Assembly (NCBI RefSeq): GCF_021166475.1
Contig: NZ_JAJOYS010000004.1
Location: 1 to 64,000 of the forward strand
Source of the DNA: Pelagibacterium xiamenense
GTDB lineage: Bacteria > Pseudomonadota > Alphaproteobacteria > Rhizobiales > Devosiaceae
Direction: 5' to 3'
Length of the DNA stretch: 64,000 nucleotides
Numbering within the stretch: the stretch's first letter is position 1; every line of letters begins with the position of its first letter. Below are positions 1 to 8,853 of the stretch, one piece after another. The notes beneath the pieces were generated by a model. That model was not told the origin of the DNA and did no database searches. It worked only from the letters and a program-made list of their open reading frames with translations. A program made the translations under genes and the position numbers.

Positions 1-536
1 GCACCATCAACCTGTCTCGTAACGACCCAACATACCAACACAAATGCATCAGCACGCCAGATCCGCAAAACCAACAGACGCCGGCCACGTTTCCCTTTCC
101 TCATAATCCACAATGTCAAAAAACGAACGCGAACCGCGTTCCAGAGGTCGCTTCAAGAGAACAGTGTCTTGCGTCCGGAAGCTTCCGGCCGACCAAGCCA
201 CCTTTTCCTGAAGTCACGACGCCGGGCACTCAGGGCGCCACCGCGTCTGCAGTTCCGGCGTTATATGGGCAGCCCCGACCGGTGTCAACACCGCCGGACG
301 CGGAAAATGACTCTTTTTTGACACCCCCGGGAAAACCCTTAGCGCAGCACCCTGATCTTGCTGTCCCAAGCTTCCAAGTTTGGCCGCATTTATTGGCCAT
401 CAGCTCCATTGGATTGAGAGTGCGGTGCGCGGGGGTCCGGGCATAGCGCCTTGACTTCCAGGGGTGCGCCGTCCATCCCTGTCATACGCCTAAACAAAAC
501 GAACATTACGGCCGTTCCGGTCACGGGAAGATTTCG
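1..536. other. Gene-free left edge, upstream of the M23 peptidase gene
   Basis: I see no convincing coding region here. The stretch holds three self-complementary sites: a perfect 14-bp palindrome CCGGAAGCTTCCGG at 175-188, an inverted repeat ACGCCGG/CCGGCGT at 219-225 and 255-261, and a short hairpin CGGTG-TCAA-CACCG near 280-293. A TTGACA hexamer lies at 318-323, but no good -10 box follows at 16-18 bp, so I do not call a promoter. The left part may carry the upstream region of a gene outside the window. Confidence 0.5.
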
Positions 537-2492
537 GTGAACGCAGCCCAACGCAACCGCCATGCCGCTCTACTCAAGGCAACGGGCTTTGAGGACGGGC
601 CGGCGCTGACGGTAAAATCTTCCGAAGGCGCTCTACCCCAGGGACGCGAGATCAACTTTGGCTGGCTCGCCGGAACCATTCTGACCGGACTGACCTCCTT
701 CATGCTCATGGCAGCCGCCCTGCAGGTTTCGTTCCGGGGCGAGGATACGTTTTCCACGCCCTATGAGGCCCTGGCGATCGAAGTGCCCGAAATGGCGCCA
801 GCCGACCCGACTTCTCTGGTGAGCAAGACCCGCCGGCTCAAACCGGTCACCGAAACCGTTTCGGATCGCCAGGTCATCGAGGCGAGCATTCGCGAAACCG
901 TCGATGGCGTGGCGCGTATCCGCAGCCAGCCCTTCACCCGCATCGAAGCGACGCTTGCGACCGCCGCAACCGCGTTGTCGGCCGACATTCCGACCTACGA
1001 CCCCGTGGCCCTGCTTGCGCGCAACGAACCGATGAGGACCGACGCCGCCGATCTGGTCAACACCGACATTTACGGCGCCGACGTCGAAGGCGAGGTGACC
1101 GTGCGCACGGCGGCACTCCCCCTCACCGCGACACCCCACCGCGCGATCAACGACGCGCTGGCCGCCCAGTTTGTGCGGTTGAGCGTCGAGGGGGCCTATA
1201 CCGCCGACGAAACGGTCCTGATGGGTTATGCCGCTGCAGGCGATGTCGGCGCCCTGCGCGAGCTTGAGATTATCGGACCGGAGGAAAATTCAACAAGCGT
1301 CGCTGAAAACGTGACGGTGATGCCCAAGAGCCTGCCGGGCCAAACGGTCAACCAGACCCGCACCGAGCGCATCGTGACAATTCACGAGGAAACGCCGCTC
1401 GCGGACGAACTGGTGCGCAACGGGTTCACCCAGCCAATGGTGACGGCGGTGACCCGCGCCATGCGCAACGTCTTTCCCGACCCGGTGCTTTCGGCCGGCA
1501 TGCGGCTGCGCATCCTGTTCGGTCCCCAGCGCGGCAGCGATACGCTCATCCCCTACCGCATGAGCATATATAACGACACCACGCACAGGGTAACCGTGGC
1601 GCTGACCGACAGCGGCCAGTATGTGCTCGGGATCGAACCGCCGACCATCACATTCCCCGAGGAAGATACCGAGGAAGTCAACGTCGCCAACCTGCCCACG
1701 ATCTACCGCTCGATCTGGGAGACCGGCCGCAAGCACGACCTGGACGACTCAACGATCGACCGTATCGCTGCAATGTTTGCCTATGACGTCGATCTTACCC
1801 GGCGCGTCTCTCCCGGCGATACGATGACCATCCTGCTTTCAGGCACGGCCGGAGACAGCGATCGGGACCTCCTCTATGTCAGCCTCAAGCTCGGCAACAC
1901 CGTGCGCGAGCTCTTCCGTTTCAGGACCGACGACGGGGTCGTCGACTTCTACAATTCCGAAGGCGAAACCGGAAAGCAGTTCCTCGTGCGCCGGCCGCTC
2001 GAGGGTGGCGGGACGCTGCGCTCGCGCTATGGCTACCGCTACCACCCGGTTTACGGCAATTACAGCCTGCATTCGGGTATCGACCTCGCGGCACGTACCG
2101 GCACCCCCATCTATGCCGGCGGCGATGGCGTGATCGAACGCGCGCAATGGCTCTCGGGCTACGGCCGCTATGTCGAAATTCGCCACGCCAACGGCTATGC
2201 GACCGCCTACGGTCACATGTCCGCCATCGCCGACGGCATCACGCCAGGCACGACGGTCACTCAGGGGCAAGTGATCGGTTATGTCGGCTCGACCGGCCTC
2301 TCGACCGGCCCGCACCTGCATTACGAAATCAAGATCAACGGCAACACCGTCGATCCGCTCGCGGTGAAATTGCCACGGGCCAATGCATTGCCGCAGCAAT
2401 ATCAGGCGGCGTTCGACAATACCGTCACCCAGATCCGCGCACTCATTGCCCGCGACGCTTCGCCCGACATCACCATCGCCGCGGCGAACTAG
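537..2492 (+). CDS. M23 family metallopeptidase, membrane-anchored (murein endopeptidase type)
   Basis: The 651-residue protein starts at GTG 537. One membrane segment (about residues 43-62) anchors it, a long periplasmic region follows, and a C-terminal LytM/M23 zinc peptidase domain spans about residues 490-620. The zinc and catalytic motifs are intact: HSGID (H512, D516), YGHM (H560) and HLH (593-595). The family cleaves peptide cross-links in peptidoglycan or activates amidases; the middle region looks like the usual partner region of long M23 proteins. It ends convergently with the VOC gene, sharing the four bases CTAG. No operon partner is visible. Peptidase assignment is firm; the exact substrate and start are not. 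Confidence 0.88.
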   Translation: MNAAQRNRHAALLKATGFEDGPALTVKSSEGALPQGREINFGWLAGTILTGLTSFMLMAAALQVSFRGEDTFSTPYEALAIEVPEMAPADPTSLVSKTRRLKPVTETVSDRQVIEASIRETVDGVARIRSQPFTRIEATLATAATALSADIPTYDPVALLARNEPMRTDAADLVNTDIYGADVEGEVTVRTAALPLTATPHRAINDALAAQFVRLSVEGAYTADETVLMGYAAAGDVGALRELEIIGPEENSTSVAENVTVMPKSLPGQTVNQTRTERIVTIHEETPLADELVRNGFTQPMVTAVTRAMRNVFPDPVLSAGMRLRILFGPQRGSDTLIPYRMSIYNDTTHRVTVALTDSGQYVLGIEPPTITFPEEDTEEVNVANLPTIYRSIWETGRKHDLDDSTIDRIAAMFAYDVDLTRRVSPGDTMTILLSGTAGDSDRDLLYVSLKLGNTVRELFRFRTDDGVVDFYNSEGETGKQFLVRRPLEGGGTLRSRYGYRYHPVYGNYSLHSGIDLAARTGTPIYAGGDGVIERAQWLSGYGRYVEIRHANGYATAYGHMSAIADGITPGTTVTQGQVIGYVGSTGLSTGPHLHYEIKINGNTVDPLAVKLPRANALPQQYQAAFDNTVTQIRALIARDASPDITIAAAN

Positions 2493-2839
2493 GCCGCCTT
2501 GGCCGCGCTCCAGACCGCAAGCTGATTGCCGCCGGGCTCGCGGAAGTGAAACCGCCGCCCGCCGGGGAAATCGAATTGCGCCCTGGTGATCTCCCCTCCG
2601 GCAGCCGTCACCGCCGCTTCGGCAGCGTCGAGATCGTCGGCGTAAAGAACGATGAGCGGCGCGGTGATGGCGCCGTTCGCCTGTTCGACGCCGCCATCGA
2701 GCCCGGCGTTCTCGATTGCCTGATAGCTTGGCCCGTAATCCGCGAACGTCCAGCCGAAGGCATTTTTGAAAAAGCTGCAGCTCGCACCGATATCGGCGCT
2801 GGAAAATTCAACATAGTTGATGTCGAGCTTGGCCGGCAT
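2489..2839 (-). CDS. VOC (glyoxalase/bleomycin-resistance fold) protein
   Basis: A 116-residue single-domain protein of the vicinal oxygen chelate superfamily. It opens with a typical beta strand (INYVEFSSAD) and ends with FREPGGNQLAVW, the characteristic last strand of these proteins. The superfamily includes glyoxalase I, dioxygenases and antibiotic-binding proteins such as bleomycin-resistance proteins; the substrate cannot be read from sequence. A LexA-type box lies only 18 nt before the ATG and overlaps the -10 of a good promoter (TTGCCA-N17-TAGAAC), so damage-inducible expression is likely. Its stop codon shares CTAG with the convergent M23 gene. The chromate transporter is divergent. 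Confidence 0.85.
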   Translation of the reverse strand: MPAKLDINYVEFSSADIGASCSFFKNAFGWTFADYGPSYQAIENAGLDGGVEQANGAITAPLIVLYADDLDAAEAAVTAAGGEITRAQFDFPGGRRFHFREPGGNQLAVWSAAKAA

Positions 2840-2856
2840 GGTCGTCCCTCGTTTTT

Positions 2857-2896
2857 GTTCCTATTTTGTTCTAACCTCATCGCGACCGCCTGGCAA
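2857..2896 (-). promoter_or_regulatory. Putative LexA (SOS) box over the VOC gene promoter
   Basis: On the plus strand TTTGTTC-CTATTTT-GTTC puts the direct repeat GTTC-N7-GTTC at 2857-2871; this is the known alphaproteobacterial LexA site. Reading the minus strand, a -35 TTGCCA (2896-2891), 17-bp spacer and -10 TAGAAC (2873-2868) place one half-site on the -10 box. The VOC start is 18 nt away. The flanks match the site at 63530 closely. The divergent chrA gene begins about 140 bp to the right and could also be affected. Confidence 0.65.
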
Positions 2897-3009
2897 GAGG
2901 CGTTCGGCGATCTTCGCATGAAGTTTCGATGACAATCTGTCCGAACGCTTGCATCGGGCGCAGGCATGCCCGACAAGGCAGGGACCGATGCGATCGCGGG
3001 CGGGAAACG

Positions 3010-4230
3010 ATGAGCCAGGCAGAATCCGATGAGGCGGCGAACGCGTCCGCAGGCAGCGCTGGAGAAGTCTTCCTCGCGTTCCTGAAACTCGGGCTCACCT
3101 CCTTTGGCGGCCCCATCGCGCATCTTGGGTATTTCCGCGACGAACTCGTTCTGCGGCGCAAATGGATCGACGAGGCGGGATATGCCGACCTCGTTGCGCT
3201 CTGCCAGTTTCTGCCCGGTCCGGCCTCGAGCCAGGTCGGTTTCGCGATGGGACTTCTGCGCGGCGGCGCATTGGGTGCGGCGGCGGCCTGGACCGCGTTC
3301 ACCCTTCCCTCAGCCATCGCGCTTGTTGTTTTCGCTTTCGGCGCGGGCGCGCTCTCTGGGCCGGTCGGGACCGGGATCATCGCCGGGCTCAAGATCGTCG
3401 CGGTCGCAATCGTCGCGCAGGCCGTCTGGGGCATGGCGCGGGCGCTCTGCCCGGACCGCGAGCGCGCGACAATTGCGCTTGGCGCAGTGCTCGTCGTCAT
3501 TTTCGCCGGTGGTGCCCTCGGCCAGATCGGAGCGATCCTCCTCGGCGCGTTTGCCGGCCTTGTGCTGATCGACCCGCCGGAAAAACCGCTCGAGGATGTG
3601 GTGCATTTCCCAGTCTCGAAAACCGCCGGCGCGATATGCCTTGCCGCCTTCGCGGCCTTGCTCGCCGGACTCCCGCTCCTGGCGGCGAGCGGTCAGGCGG
3701 TCGCGGTCTTCGACGCCTTTTACCGCGCAGGCGCGCTGGTCTTCGGGGGCGGGCACGTGGTGTTGCCACTGCTCGATGCGACGACGGTACAACCGGGCTG
3801 GGTGGGTGCGGACCAATTTCTGACCGGTTACGGAGCCGCCCAGGCGGTTCCGGGACCGCTCTTCACTTTTGCGGCCTATCTCGGCGCCGTACTCGAACCT
3901 GCGCCCAACGGGGTCGCCGGTGCACTGATCGCGCTCGTTGCGATCTTCTTGCCGGGGTTCCTGCTGCTCGTGGGCATGCTGCCCTTCTGGAACGCCCTGC
4001 GCACGCGACCACAGGCGCGCGCGCTGATGGCGGGCACCAACGCCGCCGTCGTCGGCATTCTGGGCGCAGCGCTTTATACGCCGGTTTTTACGAGCGCGGT
4101 GACCGCACCAGCGGACTTCGCACTGGCGCTCACCTGCTTCGTGCTGCTGACGGCGTGGAAGTCACCCCCCTGGGTGGTGGTGATCGTCGCGGCGCTCGGC
4201 GGGGCGGCCATGGGCTGGTTCGGGATCTAG
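3010..4230 (+). CDS. chrA: Chromate efflux transporter, ChrA (CHR) family
   Basis: A 406-residue inner-membrane protein with two homologous CHR halves. The first carries LGLTSFGGPIAHLGYF and FLPGPASSQ. The second carries GALVFGGGHVVLPLL and AVPGPLFTFAAYLGA, the matching repeat signature. Length fits the long-chain ChrA family (about 400 residues), which exports chromate. Start ATG 3010 is chosen because the N-terminal helix and first CHR motif follow directly, and upstream in-frame codons look non-coding. It is monocistronic, divergent from the VOC gene, with an SOS-like box between them. Chromate damages DNA, which would make an SOS link sensible, but that is inference. Confidence 0.9.
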   Translation: MSQAESDEAANASAGSAGEVFLAFLKLGLTSFGGPIAHLGYFRDELVLRRKWIDEAGYADLVALCQFLPGPASSQVGFAMGLLRGGALGAAAAWTAFTLPSAIALVVFAFGAGALSGPVGTGIIAGLKIVAVAIVAQAVWGMARALCPDRERATIALGAVLVVIFAGGALGQIGAILLGAFAGLVLIDPPEKPLEDVVHFPVSKTAGAICLAAFAALLAGLPLLAASGQAVAVFDAFYRAGALVFGGGHVVLPLLDATTVQPGWVGADQFLTGYGAAQAVPGPLFTFAAYLGAVLEPAPNGVAGALIALVAIFLPGFLLLVGMLPFWNALRTRPQARALMAGTNAAVVGILGAALYTPVFTSAVTAPADFALALTCFVLLTAWKSPPWVVVIVAALGGAAMGWFGI

Positions 4231-4290
4231 GAGCCGGGCACGGCGAGACGCCCGGCGGCCTTTAAGCCCCGGTGTCAAACAGCGTGGACG

Positions 4291-4352
4291 GTATGCGGCG
4301 AGACGATGCCTCATACTGAATATGAAATAGCGAGGCCCGCCTCGCCGCATAC
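4291..4352. repeat. 62-nt nested inverted repeat, possible structured RNA or palindromic element
   Basis: Perfect 12-bp arms GTATGCGGCGAG (4291-4302) and CTCGCCGCATAC (4341-4352) enclose 38 nt. The loop folds again: GCCTC (4308-4312) pairs with GAGGC (4332-4336), and CATA (4312-4315) pairs with TATG (4321-4324). It lies 60 nt after the chrA stop. A T-run follows about 10 nt after the right arm (4361-4365), so it could end the chrA transcript, though a terminator this long would be unusual. Confidence 0.5.
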
Positions 4353-4739
4353 ATCCGGGATTTTTGGCTTGGCGTCCGCTCGGGCTGGGGCCAATCCCCG
4401 CCAGGTTTCCCCGGTGACCACAGGATTGCTGTGGCTGGCCTCGGTGACGTTCGGACCTCCGCTGGGACGACTCCCATCGGACCCGGACCGGTCCCGCCCA
4501 AACGTTCGTTGCGCTCGCGCCCATCAAAGCGGGTCCGTAATGAACATGATAAGGACCTTACAAGCGCCGGGGATAAATTTTCCGATCGGCGGCCAGAACG
4601 CCAAACCGGACAACATCTTACGAGAGCTGCCGCGATGAAAATTCACGGCCAGATCGCCATCCGCAACGGCTCCCCGCGCTTATCGTTCGGACCATTCAGG
4701 AGCCGCTGATCCCGGTCGCTTACGCTATGCGCCGGAACG

Positions 4740-4758
4740 AAAAAGGCAGTGCCTTTTT
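4740..4758 (-). terminator. Rho-independent terminator of the receptor-channel gene
   Basis: AAAAAGGCA (4740-4748) and TGCCTTTTT (4750-4758) form a perfect hairpin 31 nt after the stop of the minus-strand gene. Read on that strand it ends in a T-run. Confidence 0.7.
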
Positions 4759-4789
4759 GCCCTTTTCTCTATCCAACGCGCGATCCAGC

Positions 4790-5878
4790 TCAGTACGCTT
4801 CGCCGAAATATTCCTCGCGCATATCCTCAATAAGCCCGTCCTCGAGCGCACCGATAACCTCAACCGAGACGGCGCGACGGAGCGCGCTGCTGAGCGGCAT
4901 GGCAAAGGCGTATTTCTCCGGCTGAAAGATCGGGCCCACGACATCGACCGCAACATCGGGATGGGTATGCGCGTAGTACTCGAGAACCGGCGCATCCCCG
5001 ATCACCGCATCGATCCGGCCGGAGACGAGAGCCTCAACCGAATCGGCGGTGCCATTGAAAGTCCTGGCCAGGACCAGCGCGTTGTCGACAAATTCCTCTG
5101 CCGTGCTGCCCGCTGCAACCCCGACACTATGGCCGGGCAGATCGGCGATCTCGTTGATTCGCCCCGTGAGTTGCAGTGTGGTCATGACGCTCGTCACCGA
5201 CGAGGTGACATAGGCCAGAACCGCGATACCGGTCACAAGCCACAACGCCTGCCAAATGCGGCCGATCCAGCCGAAAAGATTCTTGCGTGCGGGGGCACGA
5301 CCCGAGGTGACCACCGACATGACGGTATAAAAACTCTCGGCGACGCCATCCCGCCAGCGGCGCGGAAAATCCTTGTCGAAATGACGATCGAACACCGTGA
5401 ACCCGATGGTCGCAATCACGATAACCAAAGCGAGCCACGCATAGGCCGTGAGATAGCCCGCATTGTAGAGGCCGTTGATAACGCCCCAAAACCCGCCCCC
5501 ATGATCGGTGTCGACCATGAGTCGCAATCCCGCGTCGTACCAGGGCTGCGTGAAATCGACCCGGCGCGCCCGATCCTCGGTGACAGTCATATTGGTGACC
5601 GCGACATCAACCTGGCCTTCCGCCGTCGCGTCAACGAGCGCGCCAACGGTATCGAAACGCTGGTATTGCGAGGTATATCCGAGCTCTCCTGCAATTGCCT
5701 CCCAAAGGTCGATTGCCATGCCGGCATAGCCGTCCCCTTCGGCCATGACGAAGGGCGGGCTTTCATATACGCCGACGGTAAGCGTGTCCTGTGCCGATAC
5801 CGCCGCCCCCATAAACAGAACAGCGGCACAGGCGGCGGCAAAACGAACGAAAATGGCCCGGATGATGAAACGTGACAT
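4790..5878 (-). CDS. Ionotropic glutamate receptor-like ligand-gated channel (GluR0-type architecture)
   Basis: A 362-residue protein. Signal peptide (1-29), then lobe 1 of a family-3 periplasmic amino-acid-binding domain (TLTVGVYESPPFVM to about residue 125, with TEDRARRVDFTQPW). Next comes a membrane helix (about 140-165), a re-entrant pore segment (FYTVMSVVTSGRAP), a second helix ending AYVTSSVTSVMTTLQL, and lobe 2 of the binding domain to the end. An M1-P-M2 module inserted inside a solute-binding domain is the plan of prokaryotic glutamate receptors such as GluR0. The potassium-filter signature TVGYGD is absent and VTSGRAP stands in its place. It is monocistronic, with its own terminator. 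Ligand and ion selectivity are unknown. Confidence 0.8.
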   Translation of the reverse strand: MSRFIIRAIFVRFAAACAAVLFMGAAVSAQDTLTVGVYESPPFVMAEGDGYAGMAIDLWEAIAGELGYTSQYQRFDTVGALVDATAEGQVDVAVTNMTVTEDRARRVDFTQPWYDAGLRLMVDTDHGGGFWGVINGLYNAGYLTAYAWLALVIVIATIGFTVFDRHFDKDFPRRWRDGVAESFYTVMSVVTSGRAPARKNLFGWIGRIWQALWLVTGIAVLAYVTSSVTSVMTTLQLTGRINEIADLPGHSVGVAAGSTAEEFVDNALVLARTFNGTADSVEALVSGRIDAVIGDAPVLEYYAHTHPDVAVDVVGPIFQPEKYAFAMPLSSALRRAVSVEVIGALEDGLIEDMREEYFGEAY

Positions 5879-5973
5879 GAAGCAAGCCCCCTAGCTTTGC
5901 CAGCAAGGTAGCCTCATGATCGCGTCGGATGCAAACATGGCGTGCGTGCCAACGCTGCCGCATTGGAATGATG

Positions 5974-6000
5974 AAAAGGCCCCGTCTCCGGGGCCTTTTT
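5974..6000 (-). terminator. Rho-independent terminator of clpB
   Basis: AAAAGGCCCCG (5974-5984) and CGGGGCCTTTT (5989-5999) form an 11-bp stem with a 4-nt loop, 24 nt past the clpB stop. It is symmetric enough to work in either direction. Confidence 0.85.
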
Positions 6001-6023
6001 CGTATTCTCAGCCGAGGCAGCGT

Positions 6024-8642
6024 TTACTCCGCCGCGTTCTCCACGACTTCACCCGTCACAACGGGCAAAATCACCAGCCCGTCCTCTCCGGCATCCACTT
6101 GCACGGCCGAGCCGTCCGCAACATCGCCCGCCAGCATCTTCTCGGCCAGCGCGTCCTGCACGCTGCGCTGGATGACGCGTTTCAGGGGCCGGGCGCCGTA
6201 GGCCGAATCGTAGCCTTCGTTCGCCAGCCAGTCGCGCGCCGCGGGGGTCACCTCGATGGTGATGTCGCGGGCGTCGAGGAGCTTTTGCAGACGCTGAAGC
6301 TGGATATCGACGATCGCGCCCATCTGGCCGCGTTCGAGCCGGTGGAACAGGAGGATTTCGTCCACGCGGTTGAGGAACTCGGGCCGGAACGCGAGCTTGA
6401 CCGCGTCGAGCACCTTGCCGCGCACGAGTTCAACGGGTTCGCCCTCGGGCTGGGCGGCGAGGAATTCGGCGCCCAGGTTCGAGGTCATGATGACGACCGT
6501 GTTGCGGAAGTCGACCGTATGGCCCTGCCCATCGGTCAGACGTCCATCGTCGAGCACCTGCAGCAGAACGTTGAAGACGTCCGGGTGCGCCTTTTCGATC
6601 TCATCGAGCAGGATCACCTGATAGGGCCGGCGGCGGACCGCCTCGGTCAGAACACCGCCTTCCTCATAGCCGACATACCCCGGAGGCGCGCCAATCATGC
6701 GGGCAACGGCGTGCTTTTCCATGAATTCCGACATATCGAGCCGGACCATCGCCGTCTCGTCGTCGAAAAGGAACTGCGCCAGTGCCTTCGTCAGCTCGGT
6801 CTTGCCGACACCCGTGGGGCCGAGGAACATGAACGAGCCGATGGGCCGGTTGGGATCCTGGAGCCCGGCACGCGACCGGCGCACCGCGCGGGACACCGCC
6901 TCGACGGCTTCGGCCTGCCCGATGACACGCTTGCCGAGCGCTTCTTCCATACGCAGGAGCTTGTCGCGTTCGCCTTCGAGCATCTTGTCGACGGGAACGC
7001 CGGTCCAGCGCGAAACGACCTGGGCGATATGGTTGGGGGTGACAACCTCCTCGACCATTTCCGTACCGGTACGGTCCGCCTCGGCAGCCTCGGCGTCTGC
7101 AATGCGCCTTTCAAGGTCCGGAATAACGCCATAGGCCAACTCACCCGCGCGGCCGAGATCGCCCTTGCGCTGGGCGAGCTCAAGCTCCGTGCGCGCCTGG
7201 TCGAGCTGCTCCTTGAGTTTCGTGCCGCCGGCGAGCCGTTCTTTTTCCGCCAGCCAGCGATGCGTCATCGCATCGGATTCTTCCTCCAGCCCCGCAAGTT
7301 CGGTTTCGAGCTTGGCGAGACGGGATTTGGACGCCTCGTCGTCCTCCTTCTTGAGCGCCTCTCTTTCGATCTTCAGCTGGATGATCCGCCGGTCGAGCTC
7401 GTCGAGCGCTTCGGGCTTCGAATCCACCGCCATGCGCAGGCGCGCCGAGGCCTCGTCCATCAGGTCGATGGCCTTGTCGGGCAGGAAGCGGTTGGTGATA
7501 TAGCGGTTCGAAAGCGTCGCGGCGGAAACGAGCGCGGAATCCGAAATCCGCACACCGTGGTGGAGTTCGTACTTTTCCTTCAACCCGCGCAGGATCGAAA
7601 TGGTGTCCTCGACCGTCGGCTCGTTGACGTAGACCGGTTGGAACCGGCGGGCGAGCGCGGCATCCTTTTCGACGTGTTTTTTATATTCGTCGAGCGTCGT
7701 GGCGCCCACGCAATGGAGTTCACCACGCGCCAGCGCGGGCTTCAAAAGGTTCGAGGCATCCATTGCGCCATCAGCCTTGCCGGCACCCACGAGGGTGTGC
7801 ATCTCGTCGATGAAGAGAATGATCTGACCGTTGGCGGCTGTGATTTCCGAAAGCACAGACTTGAGCCGCTCCTCGAACTCGCCGCGATATTTCGCGCCGG
7901 CGATCATCGCACCCAGATCGAGCGCGAGGAGCTGCTTGTTCTTGAGCGATTCGGGAACGTCGCCATTGACGATGCGCAGCGCGAGGCCTTCGGCGATGGC
8001 GGTCTTGCCGACACCCGGTTCGCCGATCAGCACGGGATTGTTCTTGGTGCGGCGCGAAAGCACCTGGATGGCGCGGCGGATTTCCTCGTCGCGGCCGATC
8101 ACCGGATCGAGCTTGCCGTCGCGGGCCTCGCCCGTGAGATCGCGGGCGTACTTCTTGAGCGCCTCATAGGTGTTTTCCGCGCTCGCCGAATCTGCAGTGC
8201 GGCCCTTGCGGATTTCGTTGATCGCCGCGTTGAGCCCGTTCGCGGTGACGCCGGCGGAAGCGAGGATCTTGCCCGCGTCGGTGTCTTTTTCGATCACCAT
8301 GGCAAGCAGGAGCCGCTCGACGGTGACGAAGCTGTCACCGGCCTTGTCGGCGGCGCTTTCGGCGGTTTCGAGGATGCGGGCCGCTTCGCGCGAGAGGTAG
8401 ATCTGGCCGTTGTCGCCCGATACCGCAGGAATCTTCTTGAGCCCTTCCTCAACGCCCGCGCGCACGGCCTGCGCATTGCCGCCGGCGCGCTCGATCAGCC
8501 CCGTGGCCATGCCTTCGGGGTCGTCGACGAGGACTTTAAGGATATGCAGCGGCACGAATTGCTGGTGGCCGCGCCCGAGGGCAAGCTGCTGTGCACTCTG
8601 GATGAAGCCGCGCGTGCGCTCGGTGTATTTTTCGATATTCAT
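6024..8642 (-). CDS. clpB: ATP-dependent chaperone ClpB
   Basis: An 872-residue AAA+ disaggregase that works with DnaK to rescue aggregated proteins in the cytoplasm. Visible in order: N-terminal Clp repeat domain (from [13 protein letters not shown]), first AAA+ module with [10 protein letters not shown], the coiled-coil middle domain rich in Glu/Lys/Arg (about residues 405-530), second AAA+ module with [10 protein letters not shown], and the C-terminal D2-small domain. The start at 8642 is supported by an AAGGAGA ribosome-binding site about 9 nt upstream and by the family's conserved N-terminus. It stands alone between two strong terminators. A heat-shock sigma-32 promoter would be expected, but I could not identify one with confidence. 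Confidence 0.96.
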   Translation of the reverse strand: MNIEKYTERTRGFIQSAQQLALGRGHQQFVPLHILKVLVDDPEGMATGLIERAGGNAQAVRAGVEEGLKKIPAVSGDNGQIYLSREAARILETAESAADKAGDSFVTVERLLLAMVIEKDTDAGKILASAGVTANGLNAAINEIRKGRTADSASAENTYEALKKYARDLTGEARDGKLDPVIGRDEEIRRAIQVLSRRTKNNPVLIGEPGVGKTAIAEGLALRIVNGDVPESLKNKQLLALDLGAMIAGAKYRGEFEERLKSVLSEITAANGQIILFIDEMHTLVGAGKADGAMDASNLLKPALARGELHCVGATTLDEYKKHVEKDAALARRFQPVYVNEPTVEDTISILRGLKEKYELHHGVRISDSALVSAATLSNRYITNRFLPDKAIDLMDEASARLRMAVDSKPEALDELDRRIIQLKIEREALKKEDDEASKSRLAKLETELAGLEEESDAMTHRWLAEKERLAGGTKLKEQLDQARTELELAQRKGDLGRAGELAYGVIPDLERRIADAEAAEADRTGTEMVEEVVTPNHIAQVVSRWTGVPVDKMLEGERDKLLRMEEALGKRVIGQAEAVEAVSRAVRRSRAGLQDPNRPIGSFMFLGPTGVGKTELTKALAQFLFDDETAMVRLDMSEFMEKHAVARMIGAPPGYVGYEEGGVLTEAVRRRPYQVILLDEIEKAHPDVFNVLLQVLDDGRLTDGQGHTVDFRNTVVIMTSNLGAEFLAAQPEGEPVELVRGKVLDAVKLAFRPEFLNRVDEILLFHRLERGQMGAIVDIQLQRLQKLLDARDITIEVTPAARDWLANEGYDSAYGARPLKRVIQRSVQDALAEKMLAGDVADGSAVQVDAGEDGLVILPVVTGEVVENAAE

Positions 8643-8796
8643 CGCTTCAACTCTCCTTGTCTGGCGCGTCCCCCGCCGCCCGTTTCCGGCACGGCCCCGG
8701 CGACGCCCGAAGCGTTGGATTGGATATAAATGTCGCTCAGCCCGCTTGGCGGCACTGATCGAAGTCAAAAAGAGATATAGGCACGGGCGGCGAAAG

Positions 8797-8829
8797 AAAA
8801 AGGGCCGGGAGTGAAACCCGGCCCTTTTT
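8797..8829 (-). terminator. Rho-independent terminator of the DUF4167 gene
   Basis: AAAAAGGGCCGGG (8797-8809) and CCCGGCCCTTTTT (8817-8829) form a perfect 13-bp stem with a 7-nt loop, 24 nt after the stop of the minus-strand gene. Confidence 0.88.
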
Positions 8830-8853
8830 CGCGTTTTCGTTGGTGCGCCGCGT

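Larger units (their letters stand above)
4231..4789. other. 559-bp gene-free gap between chrA and the receptor-channel gene
   Basis: Several short open frames exist on both strands, but none has a credible protein pattern. The gap holds a long folded inverted repeat (4291-4352, listed separately) and the terminator of the minus-strand gene (4740-4758). The remainder shows nothing I can name. Confidence 0.5.

Noticed and set aside
318-346. TTGACA as -35 of a promoter for the M23 gene
   Set aside because: No acceptable -10 hexamer at 16-18 bp downstream.
8643-8796. Heat-shock sigma-32 promoter of clpB
   Set aside because: Expected from family knowledge, but I could not find a convincing CTTG and CCCATnT pair at proper spacing.
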